A DNA stretch of 64,000 nucleotides from Cytobacillus oceanisediminis 2691. GTDB taxonomy: Bacteria > Bacillota > Bacilli > Bacillales > Cytobacillaceae. The DNA lies in assembly GCF_007678455.1 (NCBI RefSeq), contig NZ_VEEP01000002.1:407197-471196 (forward strand), given 5' to 3'. The notes under the pieces are model-generated. The model saw nothing but the letters and a program-made list of their open reading frames with translations. It did not search any database and had not been told where the DNA came from. This document shows positions 26,097 to 35,508 of the stretch, piece after piece. The translations under genes were made by a program, and so were the position numbers. The number at the start of each line of letters is the position of its first letter. Within the stretch, counting starts at the first letter, position 1.

Positions 26097-26161
26097 TTAC
26101 AAAAAGTTAAAACAACTTTTACATTGGCAAAATAAAAATCTGAATATTCACCATATAGAAT
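26097..26161 (+). promoter_or_regulatory. Candidate PhoP boxes and -10 before the glycosyltransferase operon
   Basis: In the 401-bp gap between hemAT and the first glycosyltransferase, TTACAA (26097), TTAAAA (26107) and TTTTAC (26117) are direct hexamers spaced 10 bp. They resemble PhoP boxes (TTAACA-like, 11-bp period). TATAGAAT at 26154-26161 may be the -10. No -35 is evident, as expected for an activated promoter. The remainder of the gap is AT-rich without a gene; an open frame at 25860-26135 has no binding site. Confidence 0.4.
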
Positions 26162-26222
26162 AGAAGCAACGGGACAATGAGCTTTAAATATTTGAATTCT
26201 AACCTACAGGAGGCTTTAATCT

Positions 26223-27365
26223 ATGAGAGTTGCCATTTTCACTGATACCTTCTCCCCGGATATCAACGGGGTTTCGATTACCTTGAGCCACTTTACCAAT
26301 TACCTGGAGAGCCAGGGGATCGTGTACAAGGTTTTTGCTCCTGATTCACGCTCGGGTGAATATATTTCCGAACATATCCGAAGATTCAAGAGCTTTTCCC
26401 TTTTCCTCTATCCAGAGTGCCGTTTTGCCTTTCCGAATGTGCGCAGCATCAAAGCAGAGCTTGAAGCTTTTGCTCCAGACATCATTCACATCGCCACTCC
26501 CTTCAATATGGGACTTTGCGGTCTCTATCTCTCGAAAAAACTGAACATCCCGGCAGTTGGCTCATATCACACAAATTTTGACCATTACCTGAAGTTCTAT
26601 AATCTTTCTTTTTTATCTTCTTCACTATGGAAATACATGCAATGGTTCCATAAGCCACTTAGAAAACTTTTTGTTCCTTCCCATGAAACAATCCGGCAGC
26701 TCAAACGGCGCGGCTTCAGAAATACGGTACTATGCCCTGCCGGTGTCGATTGCACCCTTTATCAACCTGGATATGATCAAGATTCAACCAGAAAAAAATA
26801 CGGTTTATCTAAACGCTTCACTTTGAGCTTCGTCGCCAGGCTCGCTCCTGAAAAAGACCTCCACACCCTGATGAATATTGCCTCCTCCATTCCGGCCGAG
26901 CTGAATGAACAGATAGACTGGATCATCGTCGGTGATGGACCGATGCGGGAGGAACTTGAGGAAAAGGCTCCTTCTAACATGAAGTTCACAGGATACCGTA
27001 CCGGAAAAGACCTGGCTGAACTCTACTCGATATCTGATGTTTTCGTGTTCCCTTCTCCTACCGAAACATTCGGCATGGTCGTCCTTGAAGCACTCGCAAG
27101 CGGAACGGCTGCTGTCACTGCCAATTCGGGAGGAGTTAAAAACATCATCAAATCCGGAAAAACAGGGTTCACTTGTGAACCTGGCAATGTATCAGCTTTT
27201 ACAGAAGCGATCGTCCACCTTTTAAAAAATGATCATCTCAGAAAAAAGTTTCAGGCAGAAGCAAGGTTATATGCGCTGGAACAAAGCTGGGAGGTTATTT
27301 TTGAAGAAATGCTCTGGCATTACCGCGATGCCACTGTCGGAAATGATATCTCAAAATTCGCTTAG
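26223..27365 (+). CDS. GT4 glycosyltransferase (MgtA/SQD2-like), copy 1
   Basis: 380 residues with a two-domain GT-B fold. The N-terminal acceptor domain opens with AIFTDTFSPDINGVSITLSHF. The C-terminal nucleotide-sugar domain has FVARLAPEKDLHTLM, IVGDGPMREELE and the E-x7-E motif PSPTETFGMVVLEALASG. This is the pattern of GT4 enzymes that glycosylate diacylglycerol-type acceptors (mycobacterial MgtA, plant SQD2, and others). The start has AGGAGG upstream. It is the first gene of an operon with a hydrolase, UDP-glucose dehydrogenase, a PAP2 phosphatase and a paralogue at 30438. The sugar and acceptor are inferred from context only. Confidence 0.88.
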   Translation: MRVAIFTDTFSPDINGVSITLSHFTNYLESQGIVYKVFAPDSRSGEYISEHIRRFKSFSLFLYPECRFAFPNVRSIKAELEAFAPDIIHIATPFNMGLCGLYLSKKLNIPAVGSYHTNFDHYLKFYNLSFLSSSLWKYMQWFHKPLRKLFVPSHETIRQLKRRGFRNTVLCPAGVDCTLYQPGYDQDSTRKKYGLSKRFTLSFVARLAPEKDLHTLMNIASSIPAELNEQIDWIIVGDGPMREELEEKAPSNMKFTGYRTGKDLAELYSISDVFVFPSPTETFGMVVLEALASGTAAVTANSGGVKNIIKSGKTGFTCEPGNVSAFTEAIVHLLKNDHLRKKFQAEARLYALEQSWEVIFEEMLWHYRDATVGNDISKFA

Positions 27366-27390
27366 ACCATCTTTTTAAGGAGTGATGGAA

Positions 27391-28374
27391 ATGGATACTT
27401 TTTCGCATATTGTCATTGGATTGGGGCTCGGAGCGCTTGCCCACATGGATACTGCAGTGTCTTCAAGCGAATCGATGGCCCAGGCGGTTCTTATCGGGAC
27501 GGTACTGGGTTCTAATTCACCAGACTTGGATATAATCAGCCGTATAAAGGGGAAAGGATGTTATTATCGAAATCACCGGGGAGCATCACATTGTTTGCCC
27601 GCACTGCCAATTTGGGGCCTTGCCATCTCTTCAGCCCTCCTCCCCTTCTTTCCCGGCGTAAACTTTTTCAGTCTATTCTTCTGGATCTTTCTCTCGGTCC
27701 TCCTGCATGTTGTTTTCGATCTATTCAACATGCATGGAACACAAGTATCACTTCCGTTTTCAATAGAATGGATTGCTTTTGACGCCATTCCTCTTATTGA
27801 CCCATTTATTCTTCTAGTCCATTTTATCGGATTTTTCCTTTTAATCTGGTTCAATCCAGGACCAGTCTTCCTGCTTATTTATTTCTTCATTTCGTTTTAC
27901 CTGGCAATCAGAGCGCTTTCTTCCTTCCTGACCAGCAACCGCCTGGGGAAGCATTTTAACAATGCAGAAAGGATAAAACTCATTCCCCATGCCAGGTGGT
28001 TCAGTTGGGATGTCATCATTGAAACCGACACTGACTTTATCTTCGGAAAGCATACTTTAGACAGCCTTATAATTGATCATACACTTTCGAAAAAAATCAA
28101 TTTCCCGGAACTTGTGCTCTCTAGCAGAAGCCATCAACATGTTTCCGACTTCCTCTCAAGTACTCATTACGCTTACCCTTTTGTTGAAAAAAGGAATGCA
28201 GGATATTTTGTTTTTTGGAAAGACTTGAGGTTTCGATCGAAGAAGTTCTTTCCCAACTCCGCCATCCTTTTTTTCACAGCGGACCAAAAACAGCATGGGA
28301 GTTATATCGGTACTATGAATTCTTTAAAACACTACAAAAATGTCATCACAAACTTGAAAAAGATGACATCGTAA
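27391..28374 (+). CDS. YfhP-like membrane-bound metal-dependent hydrolase (DUF457)
   Basis: About 327 residues from ATG 27391 (AAGGAG upstream; the open frame starts 9 nt earlier). The first half has four membrane helices with conserved histidines and aspartates: MDTFSHIVIGLGLGAL, NSPDLDIISR, YRNHRGASHCLPALP and LLHVVFDLFNMHG, which are the DUF457 metal-site motifs. The second half is a soluble domain of unknown fold. B. subtilis YfhP is the nearest known relative. It sits 25 bp after the glycosyltransferase gene, so a lipid or envelope substrate is likely. Confidence 0.85.
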   Translation: MDTFSHIVIGLGLGALAHMDTAVSSSESMAQAVLIGTVLGSNSPDLDIISRIKGKGCYYRNHRGASHCLPALPIWGLAISSALLPFFPGVNFFSLFFWIFLSVLLHVVFDLFNMHGTQVSLPFSIEWIAFDAIPLIDPFILLVHFIGFFLLIWFNPGPVFLLIYFFISFYLAIRALSSFLTSNRLGKHFNNAERIKLIPHARWFSWDVIIETDTDFIFGKHTLDSLIIDHTLSKKINFPELVLSSRSHQHVSDFLSSTHYAYPFVEKRNAGYFVFWKDLRFRSKKFFPNSAILFFTADQKQHGSYIGTMNSLKHYKNVITNLKKMTS

Positions 28375-28471
28375 TTCGGTCTCAATTCTTTACATTTATT
28401 TTACAACAACTCAAGAATGCCTTAAGTTTGTTCCATTATGATTAAAGAAAGAAACTTTTAGGAGGGATTGG

Positions 28472-29863
28472 ATGAAGATTGCTGTTGCTGGAACTGGGTA
28501 TGTTGGATTGATAACTGGTGTATGCCTTGCTGAGATGGGTTATGATGTCGTCTGCTCGGACATTCGTGAAGACAAAGTCCTCCTTCTTCAATCTGGGAAT
28601 GCACCAATTTATGAGCCTGGAATCACTTCTATGCTGAAAAGGAACCTGGATGCTGGCCGCCTTCTTTTTACAGCGGATCCGAAAATCGCTTATAAGGATG
28701 CAGACATCATCTTTATTGCAGTAGGGACTCCGGAAAATCCAGATGGAACAGCAAATCTTGATCATGTCTTCGAAGCAGCTTATACGATTGGTCTGAACCT
28801 CGATAAAGATTCTATTATTTGCACTAAGAGCACGGTGCCAGTTGGCACTAACGAGCGAATCAAAGAAATCATCCATAGCGTCAAACCCGCCCATATTGAA
28901 GTACACACGGCATCTACCCCCGAATTCCTGCGTGAAGGCAATGCGATATATGATTTTTTCCATGGCGACCGTATTGTCATTGGAACCGAGTCGGAGTATG
29001 CCGTACGAACAGTTGAACAGCTTTTTCTTCCTCTTAAAATCCCGATTGTCAATACAGACATCAGAAGTGCTGAAATGATTAAATACGCATCCAACGCATT
29101 CCTGGCCACAAAAATCAGTTTTATCAATGAAATTGCCGCTATTTGCGATAAAGTCGGAGCGAATATTGAAGAAGTGGCCTTTGGAATAGGCAAGGACCGG
29201 CGGATTGGCCCTCAATTCCTGCAAGCTGGCATCGGGTACGGCGGCTCCTGCTTCCCAAAGGATACGAAAGCACTTGTGCAAATTGCTGGCGATGTCGAGC
29301 ATCAGTTTGAACTGCTTGAAGCGGTCATCAAGGTCAATAGCCGCCAGCAAGCAATTACTGTGCAGAAGGCTAAGGAATTGTTCGGTTCACTCGAGGGCTT
29401 GAGAGTTGCTGTATTGGGGCTTGCATTTAAGCCGGACACGGATGATATTCGTGAAGCAGCCTCACTCACGATTCTGAGGGGCCTGCTTTCGGAAGGCGCT
29501 TCAGTCATCGCCTATGACCCGGTTGCCGTCCCAAATGCCCGAATTATTTTTGAAAATGCGATCGATTACACGACTAATATCGAAACAGCCATTTCAGGTG
29601 CTGAATTAGTGATAATCGCAACGGAGTGGGATCATATTAAGCACCAGCCACTTGAAAAGTATGTACAGCTGATGAAAAAACCTATTATTATCGACGGCCG
29701 CAACTGTTACTCTCTGAGGGAAGTCAGCAAGCATTCCATTACTTATTATTCAATAGGGAGATCCTCAACCCAATCAAAAATGGCTGAATGGCATCACAAG
29801 TCCCCAATTCTGACCAGGGAAGGACGATTCGATGAAACTTTTACTAGTATTCTACCAAACTGA
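28472..29863 (+). CDS. ugd: UDP-glucose 6-dehydrogenase
   Basis: 463 residues. It oxidises UDP-glucose to UDP-glucuronate with two NAD+. Visible are the Rossmann start IAVAGTGYVGLITGVCLAEMG, the STVPVGT loop, TPEFLREGNA, the central helix with KYASNAFLATKISFINE and the catalytic cysteine in GYGGSCFPKD near residue 258. The C-terminal domain has GLAFKPDTDDIREA. AGGAGGG precedes ATG 28472. The last 32 bases overlap the PAP2 gene. In this operon the product UDP-GlcA probably feeds one of the flanking glycosyltransferases. TuaD of teichuronic acid synthesis is the alternative role, but no other tua genes are present. Confidence 0.95.
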   Translation: MKIAVAGTGYVGLITGVCLAEMGYDVVCSDIREDKVLLLQSGNAPIYEPGITSMLKRNLDAGRLLFTADPKIAYKDADIIFIAVGTPENPDGTANLDHVFEAAYTIGLNLDKDSIICTKSTVPVGTNERIKEIIHSVKPAHIEVHTASTPEFLREGNAIYDFFHGDRIVIGTESEYAVRTVEQLFLPLKIPIVNTDIRSAEMIKYASNAFLATKISFINEIAAICDKVGANIEEVAFGIGKDRRIGPQFLQAGIGYGGSCFPKDTKALVQIAGDVEHQFELLEAVIKVNSRQQAITVQKAKELFGSLEGLRVAVLGLAFKPDTDDIREAASLTILRGLLSEGASVIAYDPVAVPNARIIFENAIDYTTNIETAISGAELVIIATEWDHIKHQPLEKYVQLMKKPIIIDGRNCYSLREVSKHSITYYSIGRSSTQSKMAEWHHKSPILTREGRFDETFTSILPN

Positions 29864-30356
29864 TCAAAGGATTTTCCGGGGAATCAACCGCCATTATCAA
29901 AACAAATTCCTGAATGCCTTTTTCCGTACAATCACCCATGCAGGCGGTGCAAGGTTCACGATTTCATCCATCCTGCTGCTGGTCCTGTTTTTAAACGGAC
30001 CGATCAGGCAGGCAGCTTTTGCAAGTGCAGCTGCTTTAGCGCTAAGCCATCTCCCGGTACATTTCATTAAAAAATGGTACCCGCGGAAACGGCCCTATAT
30101 CATCCTGGAGAATGCTTTTTTCCCGTCGAACCCGCTGCAGGACCATTCATTCCCTTCCGGACATACGACGGCAATCTTTTCATTGGTCCTGCCTTTCATA
30201 TTATTCATGCCAGTCTTATCGGCTGCTTTGGTTCCCTTGGCCTGCATGGTCGCCCTTTCGAGGGTATACCTTGGTCTGCACTACCCAACAGATATTCTCG
30301 TCGGTGCCCTGCTTGGGACAACAGCCGGTATACTCAGTTACTCGTTCCTTCTTTGA
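29832..30356 (+). CDS. PAP2 family lipid phosphatase
   Basis: 174 residues and about five membrane helices. All three PAP2 signature motifs are present: KxxxxxxRP as KKWYPRKRP (80-88), PSGH (108-111) and SRxxxGxHYPxD (143-154). Enzymes of this type dephosphorylate phosphatidate, phosphatidylglycerophosphate or undecaprenyl pyrophosphate. The ATG lies inside the 3' end of ugd (32-nt overlap in another frame). In this operon it could supply diacylglycerol as acceptor for the glycosyltransferases. Confidence 0.92.
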   Translation: MKLLLVFYQTDQRIFRGINRHYQNKFLNAFFRTITHAGGARFTISSILLLVLFLNGPIRQAAFASAAALALSHLPVHFIKKWYPRKRPYIILENAFFPSNPLQDHSFPSGHTTAIFSLVLPFILFMPVLSAALVPLACMVALSRVYLGLHYPTDILVGALLGTTAGILSYSFLL

Positions 30357-30437
30357 GAATCCGAGGATTGCATATGTACGAAGAAAACGTGAGAAAAGCT
30401 TAGTCTGAGTATGTTTTTATCAAAGGAGGGGCCTGGC

Positions 30438-31592
30438 ATGAAAATCGCATTTTTCACTGATACCTTTTATCCAGAGATTAATGGAGTCGCCCGTACATTG
30501 AAAAGATTCACAGACTATCTGGCAGAAAAGGGACATTCCGTCAAGGTGTTCGCCCCCGAGAATCCAAGCGGAGAGTATGTTCCGTCCCATATCCATCGAT
30601 TTAAAAGCGCATCCTTCTTCCTGTATCCAGAATGCCGGGTCGCTTTCCCTAACTATTTTAAAATCAAGGGAGAACTGGAAAAATTCAATCCCGATCTCAT
30701 CCATGTCGCAACACCATTCAATCTTGGCATCATGGGTTTATATTGCGCAAAGAAGCTGAAAATTCCGCTGGCTGGCTCGTATCACACCGATTTCGACCAG
30801 TATCTGCAATTCTATGACCTAGGTTTATTATCCAGCCTGCTATGGAAATACATGAACTGGTTTCACCAGCCACTGCAGAAAATCTTCGTTCCGTCTCATG
30901 ATACAATGGCTCAATTGACAGAACACGGATTGAAGAATCTGGAGCTCTGGCCAAGGGGCGTTGACTGTGAGCTGTTCCACCCATTTTATGACAAGCTCGC
31001 TGTCCGGAAGAAATACTCTTTTAGAAAAGAATATATCTTATCCTATGCAGGCAGGCTGGCTCCGGAAAAAAGTGCCGGACTCCTGCTGGAGATTGCTAAA
31101 AACATGCCGCCCCAGATCGCCGATAAGGTTCATTGGCTAATCGTGGGTGACGGGCCAATGAGGGAACAACTTGAAAAAGAAGCACCTGCTAATATGATCT
31201 TCACGGGCTACCTAAAAGGCGGTCAACTCGCTGAAGTCTACTCAGCATCCGACCTATTCATCTTCCCTTCTGCTACAGAAACATTCGGAAATGTCGTTCT
31301 TGAATCACTTGCCAGCGGCACCCCTGTCATAGGAGCAAACTCTGGGGGAGTAAGAAGCATCATTGAGGATGGAGTGACAGGACGCTTATGTACACCACAT
31401 GATATCCATCATTTTGCTGAGGCTATCATTAGCCTCCTTACATCAGACAGCAAGAGAGTTCAAATGGGCTACGAAGGCAGAAACTATGCACTCACCCAAA
31501 AATGGGAGAGGATTTTCGATAATTTAATAAGCCATTATCTTCAAATAATAGAAACAAGCATTCAGCCTGCACCCTTCCAAAAAGAAGCGTAG
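30438..31592 (+). CDS. GT4 glycosyltransferase (MgtA/SQD2-like), copy 2
   Basis: 384 residues from ATG 30438 (AAAGGAGGGG upstream; 9 earlier in-frame codons are discounted). It is a clear paralogue of the 26223 product, with nearly the same motifs in order: IAFFTDTFYPEINGVARTLKRF, GSYHTDFDQYLQFY, YAGRLAPEKSAGLL, IVGDGPMREQLE and PSATETFGNVVLESLASGTP. Having two related enzymes at both ends of one operon suggests successive sugar additions to the same glycolipid. It is the last gene of the operon; the stop codon lies inside the terminator hairpin. Confidence 0.9.
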   Translation: MKIAFFTDTFYPEINGVARTLKRFTDYLAEKGHSVKVFAPENPSGEYVPSHIHRFKSASFFLYPECRVAFPNYFKIKGELEKFNPDLIHVATPFNLGIMGLYCAKKLKIPLAGSYHTDFDQYLQFYDLGLLSSLLWKYMNWFHQPLQKIFVPSHDTMAQLTEHGLKNLELWPRGVDCELFHPFYDKLAVRKKYSFRKEYILSYAGRLAPEKSAGLLLEIAKNMPPQIADKVHWLIVGDGPMREQLEKEAPANMIFTGYLKGGQLAEVYSASDLFIFPSATETFGNVVLESLASGTPVIGANSGGVRSIIEDGVTGRLCTPHDIHHFAEAIISLLTSDSKRVQMGYEGRNYALTQKWERIFDNLISHYLQIIETSIQPAPFQKEA

Positions 31593-31611
31593 TCCTTACG
31601 CTTCTTTTTTA
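31582..31611 (+). terminator. Terminator of the glycolipid operon
   Basis: AAGAAGCGTA-gtcc-TACGCTTCTT followed by TTTT. The stop codon TAG of the second glycosyltransferase is in the stem. Confidence 0.92.
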
Positions 31612-31729
31612 ATTTGAAACAGGACTATCTTCTTAGTTTTTTAAGAAAAATTTACGAAAATCTTACAATTTATTAATAGTAAAATAGTACATTTGGATTA
31701 TAAATCATATTTTAGGATGGGATTATATA

Positions 31730-32467
31730 ATGACAGCGATGATATTAGATTCTTCCAGAGACCGTTCTTTCCAGTTATTTAACTTCCAACATGCATTTCA
31801 GCCAATCTACAACTTGCAGGATGACTATGTTTTCGGGTATGAAAGCTTGATCAGACATCCTGAAATCCCGAATCCCGAAGTTCTATTTTCACTTGCCATG
31901 CAGCAGAATCAGCTATTTGATTTAGATTTTCACTCCATCGCCAATAGCATACATACATTCGAGCAACAGTCCAGGTACTTAAATCCTCCTCGTTTGTCTG
32001 TCAATGTCTTTCCATCCACACTTTTAGACCCTGATTTTCTAAGGCAACTGAATCGATTAATGAACAAGGTAGCTTTAGCACCGGAAAGCATTATTTTTGA
32101 GCTGAATGAAGCAGAATCAGTTATGTCATTGGGCAAGCTGACAGATGTGATTCACTGCCTTAGATCCCTTGGTTTTAGATTTGCACTAGATGATCTTGGG
32201 AAGGGACAATCCTCCCTGCGGATTGCTTTAGAGCTTGAACCTGACATTGTAAAACTTGATCGATATTTTTCAATGGATTTGGGACGATCCATCAAGAAAC
32301 AAACGTTCCTGAATTGGATTTCTTCATACTTTATTAATGAGGGTGTCTCAGTCACACTTGAGGGTATTGAAACTGCAGAGGAGTTGACCATTGCCAGACA
32401 AGCAGGCATCCAGTTTGGCCAGGGCTACTTCCTAGGCAGGCCGGAGCGTTATCTTCTGCATACATAA
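31730..32467 (+). CDS. EAL-domain protein (c-di-GMP phosphodiesterase or receptor)
   Basis: 245 residues, an almost bare EAL domain without a membrane segment. The namesake motif reads ESL (E38-L40). Other metal and catalytic positions are kept: N92 in LSVNVFP, E124 in FELNE, D154-D155 in ALDDLGKG, K175 in VKLDR, E211 in EGIET and Q231 in GQGYFLG. Hydrolysis of c-di-GMP therefore looks possible despite the ESL change. The start ATG 31730 lacks a strong site (GGATGGGA upstream). A CBS-GGDEF gene follows 19 bp later, so the pair is probably one transcript. Confidence 0.85.
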   Translation: MTAMILDSSRDRSFQLFNFQHAFQPIYNLQDDYVFGYESLIRHPEIPNPEVLFSLAMQQNQLFDLDFHSIANSIHTFEQQSRYLNPPRLSVNVFPSTLLDPDFLRQLNRLMNKVALAPESIIFELNEAESVMSLGKLTDVIHCLRSLGFRFALDDLGKGQSSLRIALELEPDIVKLDRYFSMDLGRSIKKQTFLNWISSYFINEGVSVTLEGIETAEELTIARQAGIQFGQGYFLGRPERYLLHT

Positions 32468-32486
32468 ATGAAATGAAGGTGTAGTT

Positions 32487-33470
32487 ATGCAAGTGACAAT
32501 TGGGGAGATTGCAGAGAAAGTGATGGTGGTTAATCCTTCAACCAAATGTGAATACATCTATATGATATTCAAAAACACACCGGAGATCGAAGGAGTCGTG
32601 GTTTGTTCAGAAGACCGTCCAATCGGGTTAGTGACGAAAACGAAATTTTACCAGAAGTTATCGATCCAGTATGGGTTCGACCTTTTCATGAAAAGGACTG
32701 TTGATTTGGTGATGATCACCGATCCGCTCATTGTTGACCATTCAGTACCGATTACTGAAACAAGTGCACAAGCGATGGATCGCGCACAAGAACATCTGTA
32801 TGACTATGTGATCGTCACTAGAAAAGACCGCCTGGTCGGCATTGTCAGCATCCGGAATTTACTAATGAAACTGGCTGAAGAGCAAATCAGCATTGCCCGC
32901 TATTCTAACCCACTAACAGGACTGCCAGGCAATTTCGAGATAAAAAATGCACTCAAGAAGGCGATTGCATCCGAAAATTACACGGTCCTATATATAGATA
33001 TCAATCTATTCAAATCATTCAATGATACATTTGGATTCAAGCTTGGCGATGAAGTCATTCAGCACACTGCGACAATTCTGAAAGAAACAGTACTAGAAAG
33101 CCACAACAAACTGGATACTTTCGTCGGTCATATCGGAGGAGACGATTTCCTTGCCATCCTTCCCCATCATGATTACAAGGATATCTGCCAAACCTTAATT
33201 CATCATTTTGAACAATTTGCCCACCAATTCTACACGACTGAAGAACTTGAACATGGCTATATCCATGGAATCAGCCGAATGGGTGTACTAGAAAACATCC
33301 CGCTCGTCGGATTGTCCATCGCTGTAATCCAAAACAAGGACTTCAGCTTCAGTACAATAGAAGAAATAAGCAAGGAAGCAGCACGCATCAAAAAACGCTG
33401 CAAATCACTCCGCAGAAGCGTTTACCTTACGAGCGAGGATAAGGTGACTGGAGGCTTTCCACAAACTTGA
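32487..33470 (+). CDS. CBS-domain GGDEF protein
   Basis: 327 residues. A CBS pair fills residues 1-130 (IGLVTKTKFYQKL and LVGIVSIRNLLMKLAEE). A GGDEF domain follows from about 145 (NPLTGLPGNFEIKNAL, YIDINLFKSFNDTFGFKLGD) with the active-site loop GGDDF near 217. GGDDF is an accepted variant, so c-di-GMP synthesis is plausible. No RxxD inhibitory site is present five residues upstream. CBS domains usually bind adenine nucleotides, so activity may follow energy state. It is co-transcribed with the EAL protein; together they could set a local c-di-GMP balance. Confidence 0.87.
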   Translation: MQVTIGEIAEKVMVVNPSTKCEYIYMIFKNTPEIEGVVVCSEDRPIGLVTKTKFYQKLSIQYGFDLFMKRTVDLVMITDPLIVDHSVPITETSAQAMDRAQEHLYDYVIVTRKDRLVGIVSIRNLLMKLAEEQISIARYSNPLTGLPGNFEIKNALKKAIASENYTVLYIDINLFKSFNDTFGFKLGDEVIQHTATILKETVLESHNKLDTFVGHIGGDDFLAILPHHDYKDICQTLIHHFEQFAHQFYTTEELEHGYIHGISRMGVLENIPLVGLSIAVIQNKDFSFSTIEEISKEAARIKKRCKSLRRSVYLTSEDKVTGGFPQT

Positions 33471-33544
33471 GAAGATAAACAAGGGCCTGGCCTTCCTTTT
33501 CAACAGATTTTTCAACTATCATTTAAGTATGCACCAAAAAATCA

Positions 33545-33569
33545 AAAGCACAGGGCAAACCCCTGCGCT
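33545..33569 (-). terminator. Terminator of bceAB, AGCACAGG-stem type
   Basis: Minus strand AGCGCAGGGG and CCCTGTGCT with a short loop, followed by TTTTGATTTTTTGG, directly past the bceB stop. Confidence 0.85.
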
Positions 33570-33573
33570 TCTG

Positions 33574-35508
33574 TTAAAGAGATTCCCGAATAACTCTCTT
33601 AGAATGAACCACTGAAAGTATCGCGAAAATGGAATACAATGCTGTATAAAGTCCCATGACAATCAGCATCGGCCACCATAACTCGGTGCCGAAAAAGAAC
33701 CAGCCGGATTTGACGGCGAAGTAGCTGTGCAGCAGGCCGATTGATAGTGGGATACCGAAATTGAATGCCTGTTTTGCCTGGATTCCCTTTAGTAGATCAC
33801 CCTGTGTGAAACCAAGCTTTCTTAAAATCGTATAATTCGGCTTTTCGTCTTCTGTCTGATCCATTTGTTTAAAATAAAGGATGCAGCCCGACGTGACGAG
33901 GAAGGTCAGCCCAAGGAAACCGACAATGAACATGACAAGCCCCATTTGTTTCTTTTGGGTATTTTCATTATCCAGGCGAGATTCATTGAGATCATTTTCC
34001 TGATTTTCATTGAATAGTTGATTCGCCTTCACTAAATCATTCTCGTTTTTAATATCAACCCCAATATACAATGAATAGTCTCTTTGGATGGAAGAGTCCA
34101 AATCACTCTTTAATTTCTCAAATACGGACTCATCGACAACGGCCACAGGAGAACCACCGAAATACCGGGAAACAGGATATTCCTTTTCCATTCCAATGTA
34201 CTGCAATGGAATAGCATGATTTTTTCCGATGATCTCAATCGGTCCTGAATCTTTCATGGAGATGAATTTCATCATAATGTCACTGTAACCTGTCAGATAG
34301 GTTTCATCCTTACTCACTTCACTTTGACCTTCCGTCTTTTCGCTAATGACCGAGACCCCCATCGATTTAGGATCCTGGGTGTATCCATCCATTTTCAGTC
34401 CGATGATTTCCTCTGCGTTCATTACCGCCTGGAGAACCTCAATCCTTTTCTCCGCATAACCGATATCCTGCGACTCCAACTTCTCCATAAAATCAGCAGC
34501 AGAGTCAGCATCAACAAAAGCAAAGTTATCTGGAACATTATTTTTGGCACTCTGTTCTGCAGAATAATAGGAGATATAGCTTAAAGACAATAAGCCGATC
34601 GCAAGCGCTGATACCGTGGTGATGATCGTTAACACCAACGCATTCGACTTCATCCTGAACATGATGGAGGATAACGACAGCACTTCATTTATATTTAAAT
34701 ACCCATCCTTCTTTTTCCGGATGAGATTGGCAATGAAGCTGACAGAACCTTTGTAAAATAGATAAGTCCCGATGATGACCGACGCTAAAATGAACACCAT
34801 GGCGAAGAAGAGTTCGTTCACGGTTGTAAAGTCCCCTTCGAACAGCTTGGATGACACATAATACCCGATCCCAATCAGTGTAATGCCAAGAATGCCTATC
34901 ATCATCTCCCAGAAAGAAATCTTTTTTGCCCGGCCTTCAGCACTTGAAATGACCCTGAACAGGGATAGAATGCTCTGCCGTTTAATGAAAAGATAGTTCA
35001 ACAGCAGCATCAATACATAGATGACCGAAAAAACGATCAGTGTCTGCACGAGGGCTGTTCCGGAAAAATGAAGCTTCGCAATCCCTTCAACCTGAGTGAT
35101 TTTGAACAGAATCATGATGATTAGCTTGGATACTGAAAATCCAAGGAAAACACCCGCCAGCAAGGAGCCATAATAAAGGAGGAAGTTTTCAACACTCAGG
35201 ATCCGAAAAATCTTGCCCTTTGTCATTCCGACAAGCTGGAATAGGCCGATCTCCTTGCTTCTTCTTTTGATAAAAATGTTATTGGCGTAGGTCAGGAAAA
35301 TCGTCACGATGGCCACGAGTAGAACAGATGCCGATTTAATAGCGGCCCCTCCTTTAATCGAACCCTTCGTTTCATGCATGGAAGGATCATATTGAAGGGT
35401 GACGAAGGCGAAATAAAGGCCGACACTGAACACCAATGCAAAAACATACAGATAGTAATTTTTAAGGTTCTTCTTCAAATTACGAAGAATCAGCTGATTA
35501 ACGCTCAT
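33574..35508 (-). CDS. bceB: BceB-type ABC permease (antimicrobial peptide sensing and detoxification)
   Basis: 644 residues with ten membrane helices and a large extracellular domain of about 200 residues between helices 7 and 8 (about 325-530). The sequence follows B. subtilis BceB closely: opening [42 protein letters not shown] and the end region [20 protein letters not shown]. BceB removes bacitracin and similar drugs from undecaprenyl pyrophosphate and passes the signal to BceS. The ATG at 35508 overlaps the last 11 bases of bceA. The peptide specificity cannot be read from sequence. Confidence 0.95.
   Translation of the reverse strand: MSVNQLILRNLKKNLKNYYLYVFALVFSVGLYFAFVTLQYDPSMHETKGSIKGGAAIKSASVLLVAIVTIFLTYANNIFIKRRSKEIGLFQLVGMTKGKIFRILSVENFLLYYGSLLAGVFLGFSVSKLIIMILFKITQVEGIAKLHFSGTALVQTLIVFSVIYVLMLLLNYLFIKRQSILSLFRVISSAEGRAKKISFWEMMIGILGITLIGIGYYVSSKLFEGDFTTVNELFFAMVFILASVIIGTYLFYKGSVSFIANLIRKKKDGYLNINEVLSLSSIMFRMKSNALVLTIITTVSALAIGLLSLSYISYYSAEQSAKNNVPDNFAFVDADSAADFMEKLESQDIGYAEKRIEVLQAVMNAEEIIGLKMDGYTQDPKSMGVSVISEKTEGQSEVSKDETYLTGYSDIMMKFISMKDSGPIEIIGKNHAIPLQYIGMEKEYPVSRYFGGSPVAVVDESVFEKLKSDLDSSIQRDYSLYIGVDIKNENDLVKANQLFNENQENDLNESRLDNENTQKKQMGLVMFIVGFLGLTFLVTSGCILYFKQMDQTEDEKPNYTILRKLGFTQGDLLKGIQAKQAFNFGIPLSIGLLHSYFAVKSGWFFFGTELWWPMLIVMGLYTALYSIFAILSVVHSKRVIRESL

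Noticed and set aside
25860-26135. Plus-strand open frame of 91 codons upstream of the glycosyltransferase operon
   Set aside because: No Shine-Dalgarno site, composition unlike neighbours, and it lies across the probable promoter region.
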